Source: Enterobacteriaceae bacterium LSJC7 (GTDB lineage Bacteria; Pseudomonadota; Gammaproteobacteria; Enterobacterales; Enterobacteriaceae). From it: a stretch of DNA of 64,000 bases. Where the stretch lies: positions 1-64,000 of the forward strand of contig AMFN01000001.1 of the NCBI GenBank assembly GCA_000302695.1, in the 5' to 3' direction. The notes under the pieces are model-generated. The model made no database searches, was not told the DNA's origin, and saw only the letters and a program-made list of their open reading frames with translations. Shown here one piece after another: positions 8,967-18,252 of this stretch. The first letter of the stretch is position 1. Each line of letters opens with the position of its first letter. The position numbers and the translations under genes are program-made.

Positions 8967-10055
8967 ATGTTGAAGATTCCTTGCGTATTAATGCGTGGTG
9001 GTACTTCCAAGGGCCCTGTCATTCTGGCGAGTGATTTGCCGCAGAATGTCCGTGAGCGTGATGCCGTATTGCTCAGGTTAATGGGGGCGGGCCATGAACT
9101 TGAAATTGATGGTATTGGCGGTGGAAGTCCGCAAACCAGTAAAGTGGCGATAGTCAGCCCTTCCGACAGCCCCGATGCGGATGTTGATTACTTATTTGCA
9201 CAAGTCATGGTTAATGAACAACGCGTCGATACGACGCCTAACTGTGGGAACATGCTGTGCGCTGTTGGTCCGTTTGCTATTGAAAAAGGGCTTGTTAAAG
9301 CACAAAACCCGGTGACGACAGTGCGTATTCGTAATCTTAATACAGGCACACGGGTTGAGGCTGAAGTACAAACGCCTGATTATCAGGTAAGTTATGAAGG
9401 CGAGACTCAAATTGATGGTGTGCCTGGTTATGCTGCCCCCATTGGCCTGACATTTCTTAATTCCGCTGGCTCTAAAACAGGTAAATTGCTTCCTACCGGG
9501 AAAGTGACAGATGTAATCGATGGTATTGAAGTCACGTGCATCGACATGGCAATGCCGATGGTATTAATTAATGCAAAGCACATGGGCAAAACAGGCGGCG
9601 AGTCACCGGTACAGCTGGAAGCTGACCAACAATTTATGGACAGGCTGGAAAATATCCGCCGTATAGCGGGTGCGGCAATGGGGCTGGGCGATGTTTCCTC
9701 AAAAGTTATCCCCAAACCGGTTCTTCTCAGTGAGGCACAAAAGGGAGGAACAATCAGAGTGCGTTACTTTATGCCGCATAACTGTCATAAGTCTTTGGCC
9801 ATTACGGGTTCCATCGGTATCGCTACGGCCACCCTTATTGATGGCTCTGTGGCTCAGAAAGTTATTGCTGACAGGCCTAAGGATTTATATACCACTATTA
9901 TCAATATTGAACATCCCAGCGGGAAGATTGCCGTATCATTACTTAAAGAAGGTAATGATATTGAAAAAACTCGCGCGGCGGTAATTCGCACTTCACGCAA
10001 GTTATTTGAAGGCGTTGTTTGTGTGCCAGAAGATGTCTTGTCTGAAACTATTTAG
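8967..10055 (+). CDS. PrpF/YbhH-family isomerase (aconitate-type or oxalomesaconate tautomerase)
   Basis: This 362-residue protein has the two-domain diaminopimelate-epimerase-like fold of the PrpF family, which shifts double bonds in aconitate, 2-methylaconitate, methylitaconate or oxalomesaconate. Visible signatures are LMRGGTSKG, EIDGIGGGSPQTSKVAIV, TTPNCGNM with Cys93, and RVRYFMPHNCHKSL. It is closest by eye to E. coli YbhH. I prefer the ATG at 8967 (MLKIPCVLMRGG) over one at 8955 because it aligns with family N-termini; neither has a strong ribosome site. With an aconitase and citrate lyase downstream, isomerisation of trans- to cis-aconitate is the most economical role. A 4-oxalomesaconate tautomerase is the alternative. 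Confidence 0.85.
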   Translation: MLKIPCVLMRGGTSKGPVILASDLPQNVRERDAVLLRLMGAGHELEIDGIGGGSPQTSKVAIVSPSDSPDADVDYLFAQVMVNEQRVDTTPNCGNMLCAVGPFAIEKGLVKAQNPVTTVRIRNLNTGTRVEAEVQTPDYQVSYEGETQIDGVPGYAAPIGLTFLNSAGSKTGKLLPTGKVTDVIDGIEVTCIDMAMPMVLINAKHMGKTGGESPVQLEADQQFMDRLENIRRIAGAAMGLGDVSSKVIPKPVLLSEAQKGGTIRVRYFMPHNCHKSLAITGSIGIATATLIDGSVAQKVIADRPKDLYTTIINIEHPSGKIAVSLLKEGNDIEKTRAAVIRTSRKLFEGVVCVPEDVLSETI

Positions 10056-10142
10056 ATACTGCCAGTTTCTTTAATCGACTAATAAACTCTCGCGCAGGCG
10101 AGCTGCATAATTCTGTACCTAAAATATAATGTCGAGGATATT

Positions 10143-11387
10143 ATGGCTATAACGAGTACTCAAGATAATTTAAACAGTCCAGATGGGGCAAAGGCCGGTA
10201 ATTATATTCGCGTTATACTGGCGCTGGCATTGTCCGGGCTTGCCGAGCTAGCCTCATTGTTTTTTATTCAGCCGCTGTTGCCCATACTGGCAGTGGAGTA
10301 TGATGTACCTGTTAGCCAGGTAAGCATTATTCTCTCAGCAGAAACGGCATTGCTTGCTATTGGCTTATTGTTTACCGGAACATTATCCGACCATTATGGC
10401 CGGAAACGCTTAATTATCGTTTCATTGTGGTTAGGTGGTATTCTTACCCTGTTATGTCCTCTGGTAGAGTCCTGGGCTATGTTGGTTGCTCTACGTGCCG
10501 TTATTGGTCTTGCGTTGAGCGGTATCGCGGCGGCGGCAACAGCCTATATTAGCGAGGAGGTAGCACCGGTTGTTGCTGGTGTTGTAACGGGTTATTTTGT
10601 CTTCGGCAACTCAATGGGGGGAATGTCTGGACGTATTATTGCCAGTCAGCTCATTGAGCATATTTCAATTAATACTATCTTTTACGGTTTTGCCTTAAGC
10701 TTGATAGCGGTTGCTATCCTGGTAAACTTCCTGCTGCCTGCATCGAAAAATTTCACCCCTACACAAACGCTTAACGTTATGCGTGTGATGAAGGGCGCGG
10801 CGTCACATTTTAAAAACAAAAATCTGGCACTGGCATTTGTTATTAGCTTCATTATCTTTGGTGTATTTACTTCGCTGTATAACTATCTGGCTTTCTTCCT
10901 CAAAGGAGAGCCGTTCCATATTTCACCGTCAAATGCTGGCTTGCTGTCTTTTAGTTTTGCCCTGAGTTTCTTTACTGCACCGCAAGCGGGCAAGTTTGCT
11001 GCGAAATACGGTGCTATGAAAGTCCTGCGTGTTCTGTTCCTGGTTATGGCGCTGGGAATGCTGCTGACGCTGACCTCGAATGTCATCACTTTCATCATTG
11101 GCGCCGTTATATTTACCGGTTGCTTCTTTGGATGCCATTCCATCGGGTTAAGTTGGGTCAGTAAAAATGCAGCGCATGCACGAGGCCAGGCTGTAGCATT
11201 GTATTTGTTCTTCTACTATATGGGCGGTTCGGTTATTGGCTTCGTTAATGGCTTTGTCTTCCATTCCATGGGATGGCAGGGTATGACGGGATTTATTCTG
11301 GCACTGTTGGGCGTAGGCGTCGTAGTTGCTACATACCTGGCATCCAGTAATAAAGCAGTGCTGGTGCCGGCACAGTCAGTGAAATAA
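10143..11387 (+). CDS. MFS transporter, YnfM-like
   Basis: This 414-residue integral membrane protein has about twelve hydrophobic segments. The loop 2-3 motif of the major facilitator superfamily is present as GTLSDHYGRKRLI near residue 80, and the overall pattern resembles E. coli YnfM. The ATG follows a GAGG site. The position in the operon suggests transport of a pathway substrate or export of a product, but the family does not reveal the substrate. A second transporter of a different family closes the operon. Confidence 0.87.
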   Translation: MAITSTQDNLNSPDGAKAGNYIRVILALALSGLAELASLFFIQPLLPILAVEYDVPVSQVSIILSAETALLAIGLLFTGTLSDHYGRKRLIIVSLWLGGILTLLCPLVESWAMLVALRAVIGLALSGIAAAATAYISEEVAPVVAGVVTGYFVFGNSMGGMSGRIIASQLIEHISINTIFYGFALSLIAVAILVNFLLPASKNFTPTQTLNVMRVMKGAASHFKNKNLALAFVISFIIFGVFTSLYNYLAFFLKGEPFHISPSNAGLLSFSFALSFFTAPQAGKFAAKYGAMKVLRVLFLVMALGMLLTLTSNVITFIIGAVIFTGCFFGCHSIGLSWVSKNAAHARGQAVALYLFFYYMGGSVIGFVNGFVFHSMGWQGMTGFILALLGVGVVVATYLASSNKAVLVPAQSVK

Positions 11388-11403
11388 AGCGCGTTTTTTT
11401 ACA

Positions 11404-11434
11404 TTGCTTATGCCACAGGCGGTGGCATAAGCAA
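11404..11434. other. Perfect intercistronic hairpin
   Basis: TTGCTTATGCCAC (11404-11416) and GTGGCATAAGCAA (11422-11434) form a 13-bp perfect stem with a 5-base loop between the MFS and FAH genes. No T tract follows, so it looks more like an mRNA-processing or stability element than a terminator. Confidence 0.7.
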
Positions 11435-11470
11435 AGCAAGCAATATGAATTATATCAACCAGGTGTCATC

Positions 11471-12334
11471 ATGAAATTAGCAAGTTACATTCATCATGGT
11501 CGTAAAAGCTACGGGATTTTCACTGAGTCTGGCATTATCGATTTAGAGCGTAAAATCGGCCATCAATATGCATCGCTTAAAGATTTGCTTCAATGGGATG
11601 CAATTGATGTTGCCAGACAATATATCGATTACCCGGTGGATATCCTGGTTGATGACATTACTTTTTTACCGGTTATAGACGAGCCAGGAAAAATTCTCTG
11701 TGTAGGAATGAATTATGCGGATAAAAGGAAGGAGTTTGCAGAAACCAATGATGCACCAACCCTGTTTATCCGTTTTCCTGATTCGCAAACAGGCCATGCT
11801 ACACCAGTTATCAAACCAGAGCGGTCAAACGAATTTGATTATGAGGGAGAGCTGGCGGTTATCATTGGCAAACCGGGCACAAATATCGACGTTCAACATG
11901 CACTGAGCCATGTTGCGGGTTATAGCTGTTATATGGATGGTTCCGCGCGTGACTGGCAGCATGCCTGGTTTACAGCCGGTAAAAACTGGAAGCGTACCGG
12001 CGCATTTGGTCCATGTATGACCACAGCGGATGACATACCCGACCCCAATGCGTTATCCATTAAAACCTATCTCAATGGCATGTTGGTGCAGAATGACTCG
12101 ACTGCCAGCATGATCCATAAAGTAGCCGATCTTATTGCCTATATCAGCACGTTCACCTCACTGAGCGCTGGTGATGTCATCATTACCGGTTCGCCAGGGG
12201 GCGTGGGTAAAAAACGAAATCCGCCTTTATTCATGAACGAAGGCGACAGGGTTGAAGTCGCTATTGAAAATATTGGGCGACTCATCAATACCGTTGAGGA
12301 GTCTCATTCTCAACGCGAATTGTTAGCATCGTAA
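11471..12334 (+). CDS. Fumarylacetoacetate hydrolase (FAH)-family protein, possible oxaloacetate decarboxylase
   Basis: This 287-residue protein has the FAH superfamily fold. Its metal site is visible in FDYEGELAVIIGK and MDGSARDWQ, and the C-terminal TGSPGGVG...GDRVEVAIENIGRL is also typical. FAH enzymes act on beta-keto or acylpyruvate-type substrates as hydrolases, decarboxylases or isomerases; FAHD1 decarboxylates oxaloacetate. Citrate lyase yields oxaloacetate and no oxaloacetate decarboxylase pump (oadGAB) is encoded here, so an oxaloacetate decarboxylase role is attractive but inferred. The aspartate of the second metal motif sits in CYMDGSARDWQ, where many relatives have ND(V/I)SARD. 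Confidence 0.85.
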   Translation: MKLASYIHHGRKSYGIFTESGIIDLERKIGHQYASLKDLLQWDAIDVARQYIDYPVDILVDDITFLPVIDEPGKILCVGMNYADKRKEFAETNDAPTLFIRFPDSQTGHATPVIKPERSNEFDYEGELAVIIGKPGTNIDVQHALSHVAGYSCYMDGSARDWQHAWFTAGKNWKRTGAFGPCMTTADDIPDPNALSIKTYLNGMLVQNDSTASMIHKVADLIAYISTFTSLSAGDVIITGSPGGVGKKRNPPLFMNEGDRVEVAIENIGRLINTVEESHSQRELLAS

Positions 12335-12394
12335 TCCCGGTATACCAGTTTATAACCTGCCGGTATTCATTAATGTGTATTCAGGAGAAAGACG

Positions 12395-13465
12395 ATGTAC
12401 ACCGACCAGACGCTAGAATTCGAATCTGTTGAAACTAGCAACGGTATGCTCAGTGAGGAAATCATTTCCTTTCTGAAAAGCAATGGATTAGGGGTTGATG
12501 ATGACATTGAGCAATTTGTCATCGCGCGTTGTCGTCGAAAGATGATTGCCTGTGCAGGCGTTGCTGGTAGCGCCTTAAAATGTATTGCGGTGGATAGCGA
12601 ATGGCGGGGTACGTCTTTAAGTCCTCAGATAATCCATGAGGCTCAACTCCTGGCTGCACAAAAAGGTGAATATCATCTTTTTTTACTCACCAGCCCTGAG
12701 AATGTTAAATCGTTTAGAGGATGCGGTTTTTATCCTTTAGTCACGCTTGATGAACGTGCGGCGTTAATGGAAAACACGCCAATAGGCATTCATCGCTATT
12801 GTAGCCAACTTCGCCAAAACCATCTTGTGGTCGCCGATAAGATTGGCGCAATTGTCATGAATGCAAACCCTTTTACTTTGGGGCATCAATATTTGATTGA
12901 GCAGGCTGCACAAGCGTGCGACTGGTTACATGTATTTGTCGTCCAGGAGGATGTGTCAGTATTTCCTTTTCAGGAACGATTATCTATGGTGCGCGAAGGC
13001 TCACATTATTTGTCAAATGTGACTGTCCATCCAGGGTCGAAATATATTATTTCACGCGGTACTTTTCCTGGTTATTTTCTTAAGGAAAAGCAGATTGTCA
13101 ATGAAGTATATGCTGCGGTCGATTTGATGATGTTTCGTCGTTATATTGCCCCAAGTCTGGGGATCACACAGCGTTTTGTTGGCACTGAGCCATTTTGCAA
13201 AGTGACAGCACATTACAACCGCGCCATGCATCACTGGCTGGAAGATGAAATGACAATGCCCGCGACCAGTATCAGGGTAAATGAGATTCAAAGAATAACG
13301 GACGATAACAACTTACCCATTTCTGCGTCAGCGGTTCGGCAACTTTTGAAGGAAAATAATCTTTCTGCGGTAAAAGACAGAGTTCCGGCAAGCACCATGC
13401 CTTATCTGAATAAGTGGGTTGCACAGCATCAATGTGAACACCCTGATTTAGCCGTAGAAGTTTAA
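12395..13465 (+). CDS. citC: [Citrate (pro-3S)-lyase] ligase
   Basis: CitC acetylates the thiol of the CitD prosthetic group using ATP and acetate, activating citrate lyase. The 356-residue protein has an N-terminal GNAT-like domain (about 1-140). A nucleotidyltransferase domain follows, with NPFTLGHQYLIEQA, the HIGH-like nucleotide-binding loop, and ISASAVRQLL. The ATG follows AGGAG. It opens the citrate lyase block, in the usual order C-D-E-F-X-G. Confidence 0.95.
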   Translation: MYTDQTLEFESVETSNGMLSEEIISFLKSNGLGVDDDIEQFVIARCRRKMIACAGVAGSALKCIAVDSEWRGTSLSPQIIHEAQLLAAQKGEYHLFLLTSPENVKSFRGCGFYPLVTLDERAALMENTPIGIHRYCSQLRQNHLVVADKIGAIVMNANPFTLGHQYLIEQAAQACDWLHVFVVQEDVSVFPFQERLSMVREGSHYLSNVTVHPGSKYIISRGTFPGYFLKEKQIVNEVYAAVDLMMFRRYIAPSLGITQRFVGTEPFCKVTAHYNRAMHHWLEDEMTMPATSIRVNEIQRITDDNNLPISASAVRQLLKENNLSAVKDRVPASTMPYLNKWVAQHQCEHPDLAVEV

Positions 13466-13489
13466 TCGTCTTTGTTTGAGGGGAATGAT

Positions 13490-13780
13490 ATGAAAATAGT
13501 GCAACCTGCTATGTCCGGGACACTGGAGTCCAGCGATCTCATTGTTAAGGTTGGCCCAAATGAAAACGGGTTGGACGTTGTTATAAATAGTGAAGTGTAC
13601 AAGCAGTTCGGTGAGCGAATTACTGAGGTTGTTCAGGAAACCCTTTCTGCATTCAATATTGAGCAGGGACAAATTATTGTTGAAGATAAGGGCGCGCTGG
13701 ACTGTGTTATTCGTGCTCGTATGCAGGTTGCCATTTTGAGAGGGACGGGCAGCAAAGACATAATGTGGGAAAAATTATGA
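13490..13780 (+). CDS. citD: Citrate lyase acyl carrier protein (gamma subunit)
   Basis: This small acyl carrier subunit has 96 residues (98 in E. coli). The 2'-(5''-triphosphoribosyl)-3'-dephospho-CoA prosthetic group attaches to Ser14 in the motif [22 protein letters not shown] near residue 75 is also characteristic. The ATG at 13490 is chosen because GAGGGGA precedes it and the sequence MKIVQPA matches the family; an upstream in-frame start is not supported. Its stop overlaps the citE start. Confidence 0.95.
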   Translation: MKIVQPAMSGTLESSDLIVKVGPNENGLDVVINSEVYKQFGERITEVVQETLSAFNIEQGQIIVEDKGALDCVIRARMQVAILRGTGSKDIMWEKL

Positions 13781-14655
13781 TGAAAAAATTACGCCGCAGC
13801 ATGTTATTTTTACCGGGCTCGAGTGCAGCAATGTTATCCACAGCCTTTATCTATAAACCCGACTCCATCATGTTTGATCTGGAGGATGCGGTTTCCCTCA
13901 AAGAAAAAGACAGTGCACGTTTGTTGGTATTTCATGCACTTCAACATCCTATGTATAAGGATATTGAAACTGTTGTCAGAATTAACCCGCTCAGTACGCC
14001 TTTTGGTTTGAAGGATCTCGAAGCCGCTATCAGAGCTGGCGTGGATGTTATTCGTTTACCCAAAACGGACTCACCCGAAGATATTTATCAGCTTGAGCGT
14101 GAAATGGTGCGTATTGAACAAAGTTGTGGCCGTCCCGTTGGCTCCACACAATTAATGGCCGCTATTGAATCTGCCATGGGCGTGATTAATGCCGTTGCGA
14201 TAGCGAAATCGTCAACACGTCTGATGGGTATTGCGCTGGCTGCGTTTGACTACGTGATGGATATGCAAACGGAACGTGGTGATGGGACAGAACTTTTCTA
14301 TGCGCGATGTGCAGTGCTGCATGCGGCGCGCGGCGCGGGTATTGACGCGTTTGATGTTGTTTATGCCGATGTGAATGACGAGGCGGGCTTTTTGAAAGAG
14401 GTCGATGTGATACGGCGCATGGGTTTCAACGGAAAGTCACTGATAAACCCGCGCCAGATTGAAATTCTTCATAACGCCTATGCACCTACTCAGGAAGAGG
14501 TGGATTACGCGCAACGGGTTATTGACGCGGCCGAGGAAGGTGAGCGCAATGGACTTGGGGTGATTTCCCTTAACGGCAAGATGATTGATGCACCCATTAT
14601 CAATCATGCCCGGGTAGTCATTGAGCGTAAAAATGCCTCTGGCATTCGTCAGTAG
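13777..14655 (+). CDS. citE: Citrate lyase beta subunit (citryl-ACP lyase)
   Basis: CitE is a TIM-barrel lyase that cleaves citryl-ACP to acetyl-ACP and oxaloacetate. Visible features are [10 protein letters not shown], the Mg-binding Glu and Asp in [22 protein letters not shown], and a C-terminal HARVVIERK. At 292 residues it is slightly shorter than E. coli CitE. The start ATG overlaps the citD stop (ATGA), which indicates coupled translation. Confidence 0.95.
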   Translation: MMKKLRRSMLFLPGSSAAMLSTAFIYKPDSIMFDLEDAVSLKEKDSARLLVFHALQHPMYKDIETVVRINPLSTPFGLKDLEAAIRAGVDVIRLPKTDSPEDIYQLEREMVRIEQSCGRPVGSTQLMAAIESAMGVINAVAIAKSSTRLMGIALAAFDYVMDMQTERGDGTELFYARCAVLHAARGAGIDAFDVVYADVNDEAGFLKEVDVIRRMGFNGKSLINPRQIEILHNAYAPTQEEVDYAQRVIDAAEEGERNGLGVISLNGKMIDAPIINHARVVIERKNASGIRQ

Positions 14656-14684
14656 CCCCACCATTATCGCAACAGGATGTAATA

Positions 14685-16205
14685 ATGAATAACGTAACTG
14701 CAAGCCTGCATGACATACCCGGGACTCAGCGTGAATATGTTGCGTTTAGCGGCGCCAACGTCTCCACGCCTTATCTTTCCGACTGCGAACTAAAATATCG
14801 CCGTAAACTTTTTGAGAGTGTGGATGACGTGCTGGCGCACTGCAATTTACACGACGGAATGACGGTTTCTTTTCATCACGCTTTTCGTGAAGGGGATAAA
14901 GTCATTAATTACGTCATGGATAAGCTTGCCCAACGCGGTGTGAAAGGGATAACTCTCGCGTCCAGCTCTTTAATGACATGTAATACACCGCTAATTGAAC
15001 ATATCCGCAACGGCGTCATTACCCGGATATATACCTCCGGAATGCGCGGAGAATTAGCGGATGCCATTTCTCACGGCCTGATGGATGAGCCGGTTCAGAT
15101 TCATTCTCATGGTGGGCGAGTCAATCTCATTGAGAAAGGTGAGATAGCCATTGATGTCGCCTTTTTAGCCGTATCCTGCTGCGACGAATACGGCAATGCC
15201 AGCGGCAGCGGTGGGAAATCCCTGTGCGGCTCGCTGGGCTATGCCATGGTGGATGCAAAATACGCCAAAAAAGTCGTGTTGCTGACAGAGAGTCTTCAGC
15301 CCTTTCCGTATACCCCGGCCAGTATTGTCCAGGATCAGGTGGACTACATTGTTCAGATAGAGAGCGTAGGAGACCCGGCCAAAATTAGCGTGGGGGCGGC
15401 CCGTGTTACCAGCAATCCGCGAGAGCTCATGATTGCTCGCACTGCTGCCGATGTCATCGAACATTCAGGCTATTTTCGCAATGGCTTTTCACTGCAAACC
15501 GGCTCTGGTGCTGCCTCTACGGCATGCACCCGCTTCCTTGAGTCGCGAATGAGAAAACACAATATTGTTGCGCGGTTTGCCCTGGGGGGGATCACCGGCA
15601 GCATTGTGGATCTGCATGAAAAGGGGCTTATTGAAAAGATCCTGGATACACAAAGCTTTGATGGTGCCGCGGCTGCATCACTGGCAAGAAACCCTAATCA
15701 CGTTGAAATCTCAACCAGCGTCTATGCCAATCCTGCGGCAAAAGCAGCCTGCTGCGACAGGGTTGATATTGTCATTCTCAGTGCGCTGGAAGTGGACACT
15801 GACTTCAACGTTAACGTACTGACAGGCTCTGACGGTGTCATGCGCGGTGCATCCGGTGGGCACTGTGATGTCGCTGCGGCAGCAAATCTTACCGTCGTCG
15901 TCGCACCGCTGATTCGCAGCCGTATTCCCACCGTCGTCAGGCACGTCACCACGCGAGTCACCCCAGGTGAAAGTATTGATGTGCTGGTCACCGACTACGG
16001 CATCGCCGTTAATCCGGCTCGCCCGGAAATAAAGGCGAGACTGCTCTCTGCTGGATTACCGGTGCTCGATATTGAAACGCTTTATCAGAAAGCGCTGCTT
16101 ATATCAGGTGAACCTAAACCCATTGAATTCACATCCCGGATTGTCGGCGTGGTGCGCTACCGCGACGGCAGCGTCATTGACGTTGTAAGGCAGGTAAAAG
16201 AATGA
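14685..16205 (+). CDS. citF: Citrate lyase alpha subunit (citrate CoA-/ACP-transferase)
   Basis: CitF exchanges the acetyl group on CitD for citrate, forming citryl-ACP and releasing acetate. The 506-residue sequence has the CoA-transferase-like features DGMTVSFHHAFREGD near residue 55, SHGGRVNLIEKGEI, and LTGSDGVMRGASGGHCDVA in the C-terminal half. Length and sequence match the family (510 in E. coli). The start follows AGGATGT, and the end overlaps citX. Confidence 0.96.
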   Translation: MNNVTASLHDIPGTQREYVAFSGANVSTPYLSDCELKYRRKLFESVDDVLAHCNLHDGMTVSFHHAFREGDKVINYVMDKLAQRGVKGITLASSSLMTCNTPLIEHIRNGVITRIYTSGMRGELADAISHGLMDEPVQIHSHGGRVNLIEKGEIAIDVAFLAVSCCDEYGNASGSGGKSLCGSLGYAMVDAKYAKKVVLLTESLQPFPYTPASIVQDQVDYIVQIESVGDPAKISVGAARVTSNPRELMIARTAADVIEHSGYFRNGFSLQTGSGAASTACTRFLESRMRKHNIVARFALGGITGSIVDLHEKGLIEKILDTQSFDGAAAASLARNPNHVEISTSVYANPAAKAACCDRVDIVILSALEVDTDFNVNVLTGSDGVMRGASGGHCDVAAAANLTVVVAPLIRSRIPTVVRHVTTRVTPGESIDVLVTDYGIAVNPARPEIKARLLSAGLPVLDIETLYQKALLISGEPKPIEFTSRIVGVVRYRDGSVIDVVRQVKE

Positions 16206-16741
16206 TGAACATGACAACCGAAGCAACCGTCTCCCTGGACCAGGTATTAGCTTCCAGAGAGCAAAGAGCGAGTTTGCAACAGTCCTGGTTATCTCAGTTT
16301 GAGCAAACCGTTATTTCAGTCACGCTTGTCTGGCCCGGTGAGGTAAAGGATACCGCGCTTTCCCGGCAGGTTATGGATGTGGCAAATGAGTCACTTGCTC
16401 AGCTTTTCGAGGCACATCACTGGACGGTTGACCAGCATGAAACCCGTCGTCTCATTACTGGGCCAGAAGCTTTCTGGTCTCTGTCTGCCCCGGCCTGGAT
16501 GGTCAAGCACGTCACAACCCATCTGGAGGACACGCATCCCCTGGGGCGTCTTTGGGACATTGATGTGTTTTGCCCAATGACGGGGTTACTGCCAAGAAAA
16601 GCGATAAAACAACCGGCGCGCAGATGTTTTGTCTGCGATGAGCCTGCACATGTTTGTTCCCGTATGCGCCGTCATTCGCAGCCTGAACTCATGCACGTCA
16701 TTGAGGAGTTAACCTTTGACTATTTTAGCGCCCAGAAGTAA
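16202..16741 (+). CDS. citX: Apo-citrate lyase phosphoribosyl-dephospho-CoA transferase
   Basis: CitX transfers the triphosphoribosyl-dephospho-CoA group made by CitG onto Ser14 of CitD. The signatures HPLGRLWDIDVFCP and RRCFVCDEPAHVCSR are both present in the 179-residue protein (183 in E. coli). It overlaps the citF stop by four bases and the citG start by 26. Confidence 0.94.
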   Translation: MMNMTTEATVSLDQVLASREQRASLQQSWLSQFEQTVISVTLVWPGEVKDTALSRQVMDVANESLAQLFEAHHWTVDQHETRRLITGPEAFWSLSAPAWMVKHVTTHLEDTHPLGRLWDIDVFCPMTGLLPRKAIKQPARRCFVCDEPAHVCSRMRRHSQPELMHVIEELTFDYFSAQK

Positions 16742-17591
16742 TCCCGGTGCGAGTCAGTATCACATTACTGAACTGGCGGCCAGGGCTATGCACAGGGAGG
16801 TAACATTAACCCCCAAGCCTGGGCTGGTGGATAGTGCGAATAACGGTGCCCATAAGGACATGACTATCATGCTTTTTATGGCCAGTATTGCGGCAATCTC
16901 CCCCTGGTTTTCTCTGTTCTTTGAAACAGGGAAACAAACAGCAACGCTCCCGGGCCCGCAAACCTTGCGGGCAATCCGCCCCATTGGGCTTGCATGTGAA
17001 CATGCCATGTTCACCGCCACCCACGGTGTTAATACCCATAAGGGCGGAATTTTCTCACTTGGACTGTTGTGCGCCGCTGCGGGACGGTTGACGGGAAGGG
17101 ACGAAACACTCACGCAGCGCAACCTGTGTCGGGAAACCAGCAGGATGTGTATCAATCTTGTTGAAGATGAATTACATCCCACGCGGATGCCCAAAACGAA
17201 AGGGGAGAGCATATTCCAGACGACAGGGCTCACTGGCGCAAGAGGTGAAGCGGCGAGCGGATTTATTACGGTCAGACGTTACGGGCTACCGCGACTGGAA
17301 AAGTCGCTGCGGGCAGGTGCATCTGAACAGGATGCCTTATTAATGATGTTATTAGCGCTAATGGCTACGAATCCGGATACCAATATTATTTCCAGAGGCG
17401 GAGTCAACAGTTTGCATTATGTGCAACGCTACGCCCGCCGTTTATTAAAAATGAAAAGTTTGTCCGGTGAAACATTACATAAGGCACTGGTTAATATGGA
17501 TAACGCACTGATTGCCAGAAATTTAAGCCCTGGTGGAAGTGCAGATCTTCTGGCAGTGGGATGGTTATTATCTCACTTCCAGTCTGATTAA
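16716..17591 (+). CDS. citG: Triphosphoribosyl-dephospho-CoA synthase
   Basis: CitG condenses ATP with dephospho-CoA to give the precursor of the citrate lyase prosthetic group. Motifs include the conserved LTPKPGLVDSANNGAHKDM, THGVNTHKGGIFSLGLL and DTNIISRGG. The start is TTG at 16716. It is preceded at good spacing by GAGGAG inside citX, gives 291 residues as in the family, and has no better ATG. This makes a 26-base overlap with citX, so translation is probably coupled. Confidence 0.94.
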   Translation: MTILAPRSNPGASQYHITELAARAMHREVTLTPKPGLVDSANNGAHKDMTIMLFMASIAAISPWFSLFFETGKQTATLPGPQTLRAIRPIGLACEHAMFTATHGVNTHKGGIFSLGLLCAAAGRLTGRDETLTQRNLCRETSRMCINLVEDELHPTRMPKTKGESIFQTTGLTGARGEAASGFITVRRYGLPRLEKSLRAGASEQDALLMMLLALMATNPDTNIISRGGVNSLHYVQRYARRLLKMKSLSGETLHKALVNMDNALIARNLSPGGSADLLAVGWLLSHFQSD

Positions 17592-17617
17592 TTGCATCCA
17601 TTACGCAAGGATACGTT

Positions 17618-18175
17618 ATGACTGCGCAACGCCTGGAGCAACTGAATCATTTTTTCACCGTTATTCTGGTGCCAGGGCTGAGGGACAGTGACGAATATCA
17701 CTGGCAAAGTTGCTGGGAACGTCGTTTTCCTTTCTGGAGGCGAATTACCCAGCGTAACTGGATTGAGCCAGATATAGAAAACTGGGTTTCGGCAATAAAA
17801 AGAGAACTGGTTATGTGTGATTTACCCGCGATTCTTATCGGGCACAGTTATGGTGCCCTGGCATCATGCCGACTGGTTCAAACGCAAAGTTGTAACATCG
17901 CCGGTATTGCCATGGTTGCGCCAGCCGAACCGTCATTATTTGAGCTTGAAGAGGTCATTCATCCTTCTGAACTGGATGCTCCCAGCATCATGTTTGCCAG
18001 CCACAACGATCCGTTGATGCCCTTTAAACGGGCTCAGTTTTGGGCGCAATGCTGGGGGAGCACGTTAATTGATATTGGTGAAGCTGGGCATATTAATGCT
18101 GAATCCGGATTCGGGGAGTGGGATTACGGGCTTGAGCAAGTCATGGCGTTTATGGAAGGTCTTTGGGAACGTTAA
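17618..18175 (+). CDS. RBBP9/YdeN-type alpha/beta hydrolase
   Basis: This 185-residue serine hydrolase belongs to the RBBP9/YdeN family. The likely catalytic triad is Ser77 in GHSYG, Asp131 in SHNDPLM and His158 in AGHIN. Family members are small esterases or serine hydrolases with poorly known substrates. It sits between citG and the aconitase gene with a good AAGGA ribosome site, so it belongs to the pathway. One possibility is a thioesterase that deacetylates CitD, like the citrate lyase deacetylase described in Rhodocyclus gelatinosus; I know of no sequence evidence for that. Confidence 0.8.
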   Translation: MTAQRLEQLNHFFTVILVPGLRDSDEYHWQSCWERRFPFWRRITQRNWIEPDIENWVSAIKRELVMCDLPAILIGHSYGALASCRLVQTQSCNIAGIAMVAPAEPSLFELEEVIHPSELDAPSIMFASHNDPLMPFKRAQFWAQCWGSTLIDIGEAGHINAESGFGEWDYGLEQVMAFMEGLWER

Positions 18176-18252
18176 AAAATTCTATTTCGAGTAAGAAATA
18201 GCGCTGTCCTACTAATAATAACCGGATAATGATGGTCCGGTCAGGAGAGTAT

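Noticed and set aside
15584-15590. Run of seven G in citF as a possible phase-variation tract.
   Set aside because: Seven bases is short for slippage-based switching, and a similar run occurs in the NCS2 permease gene; the frame is intact.
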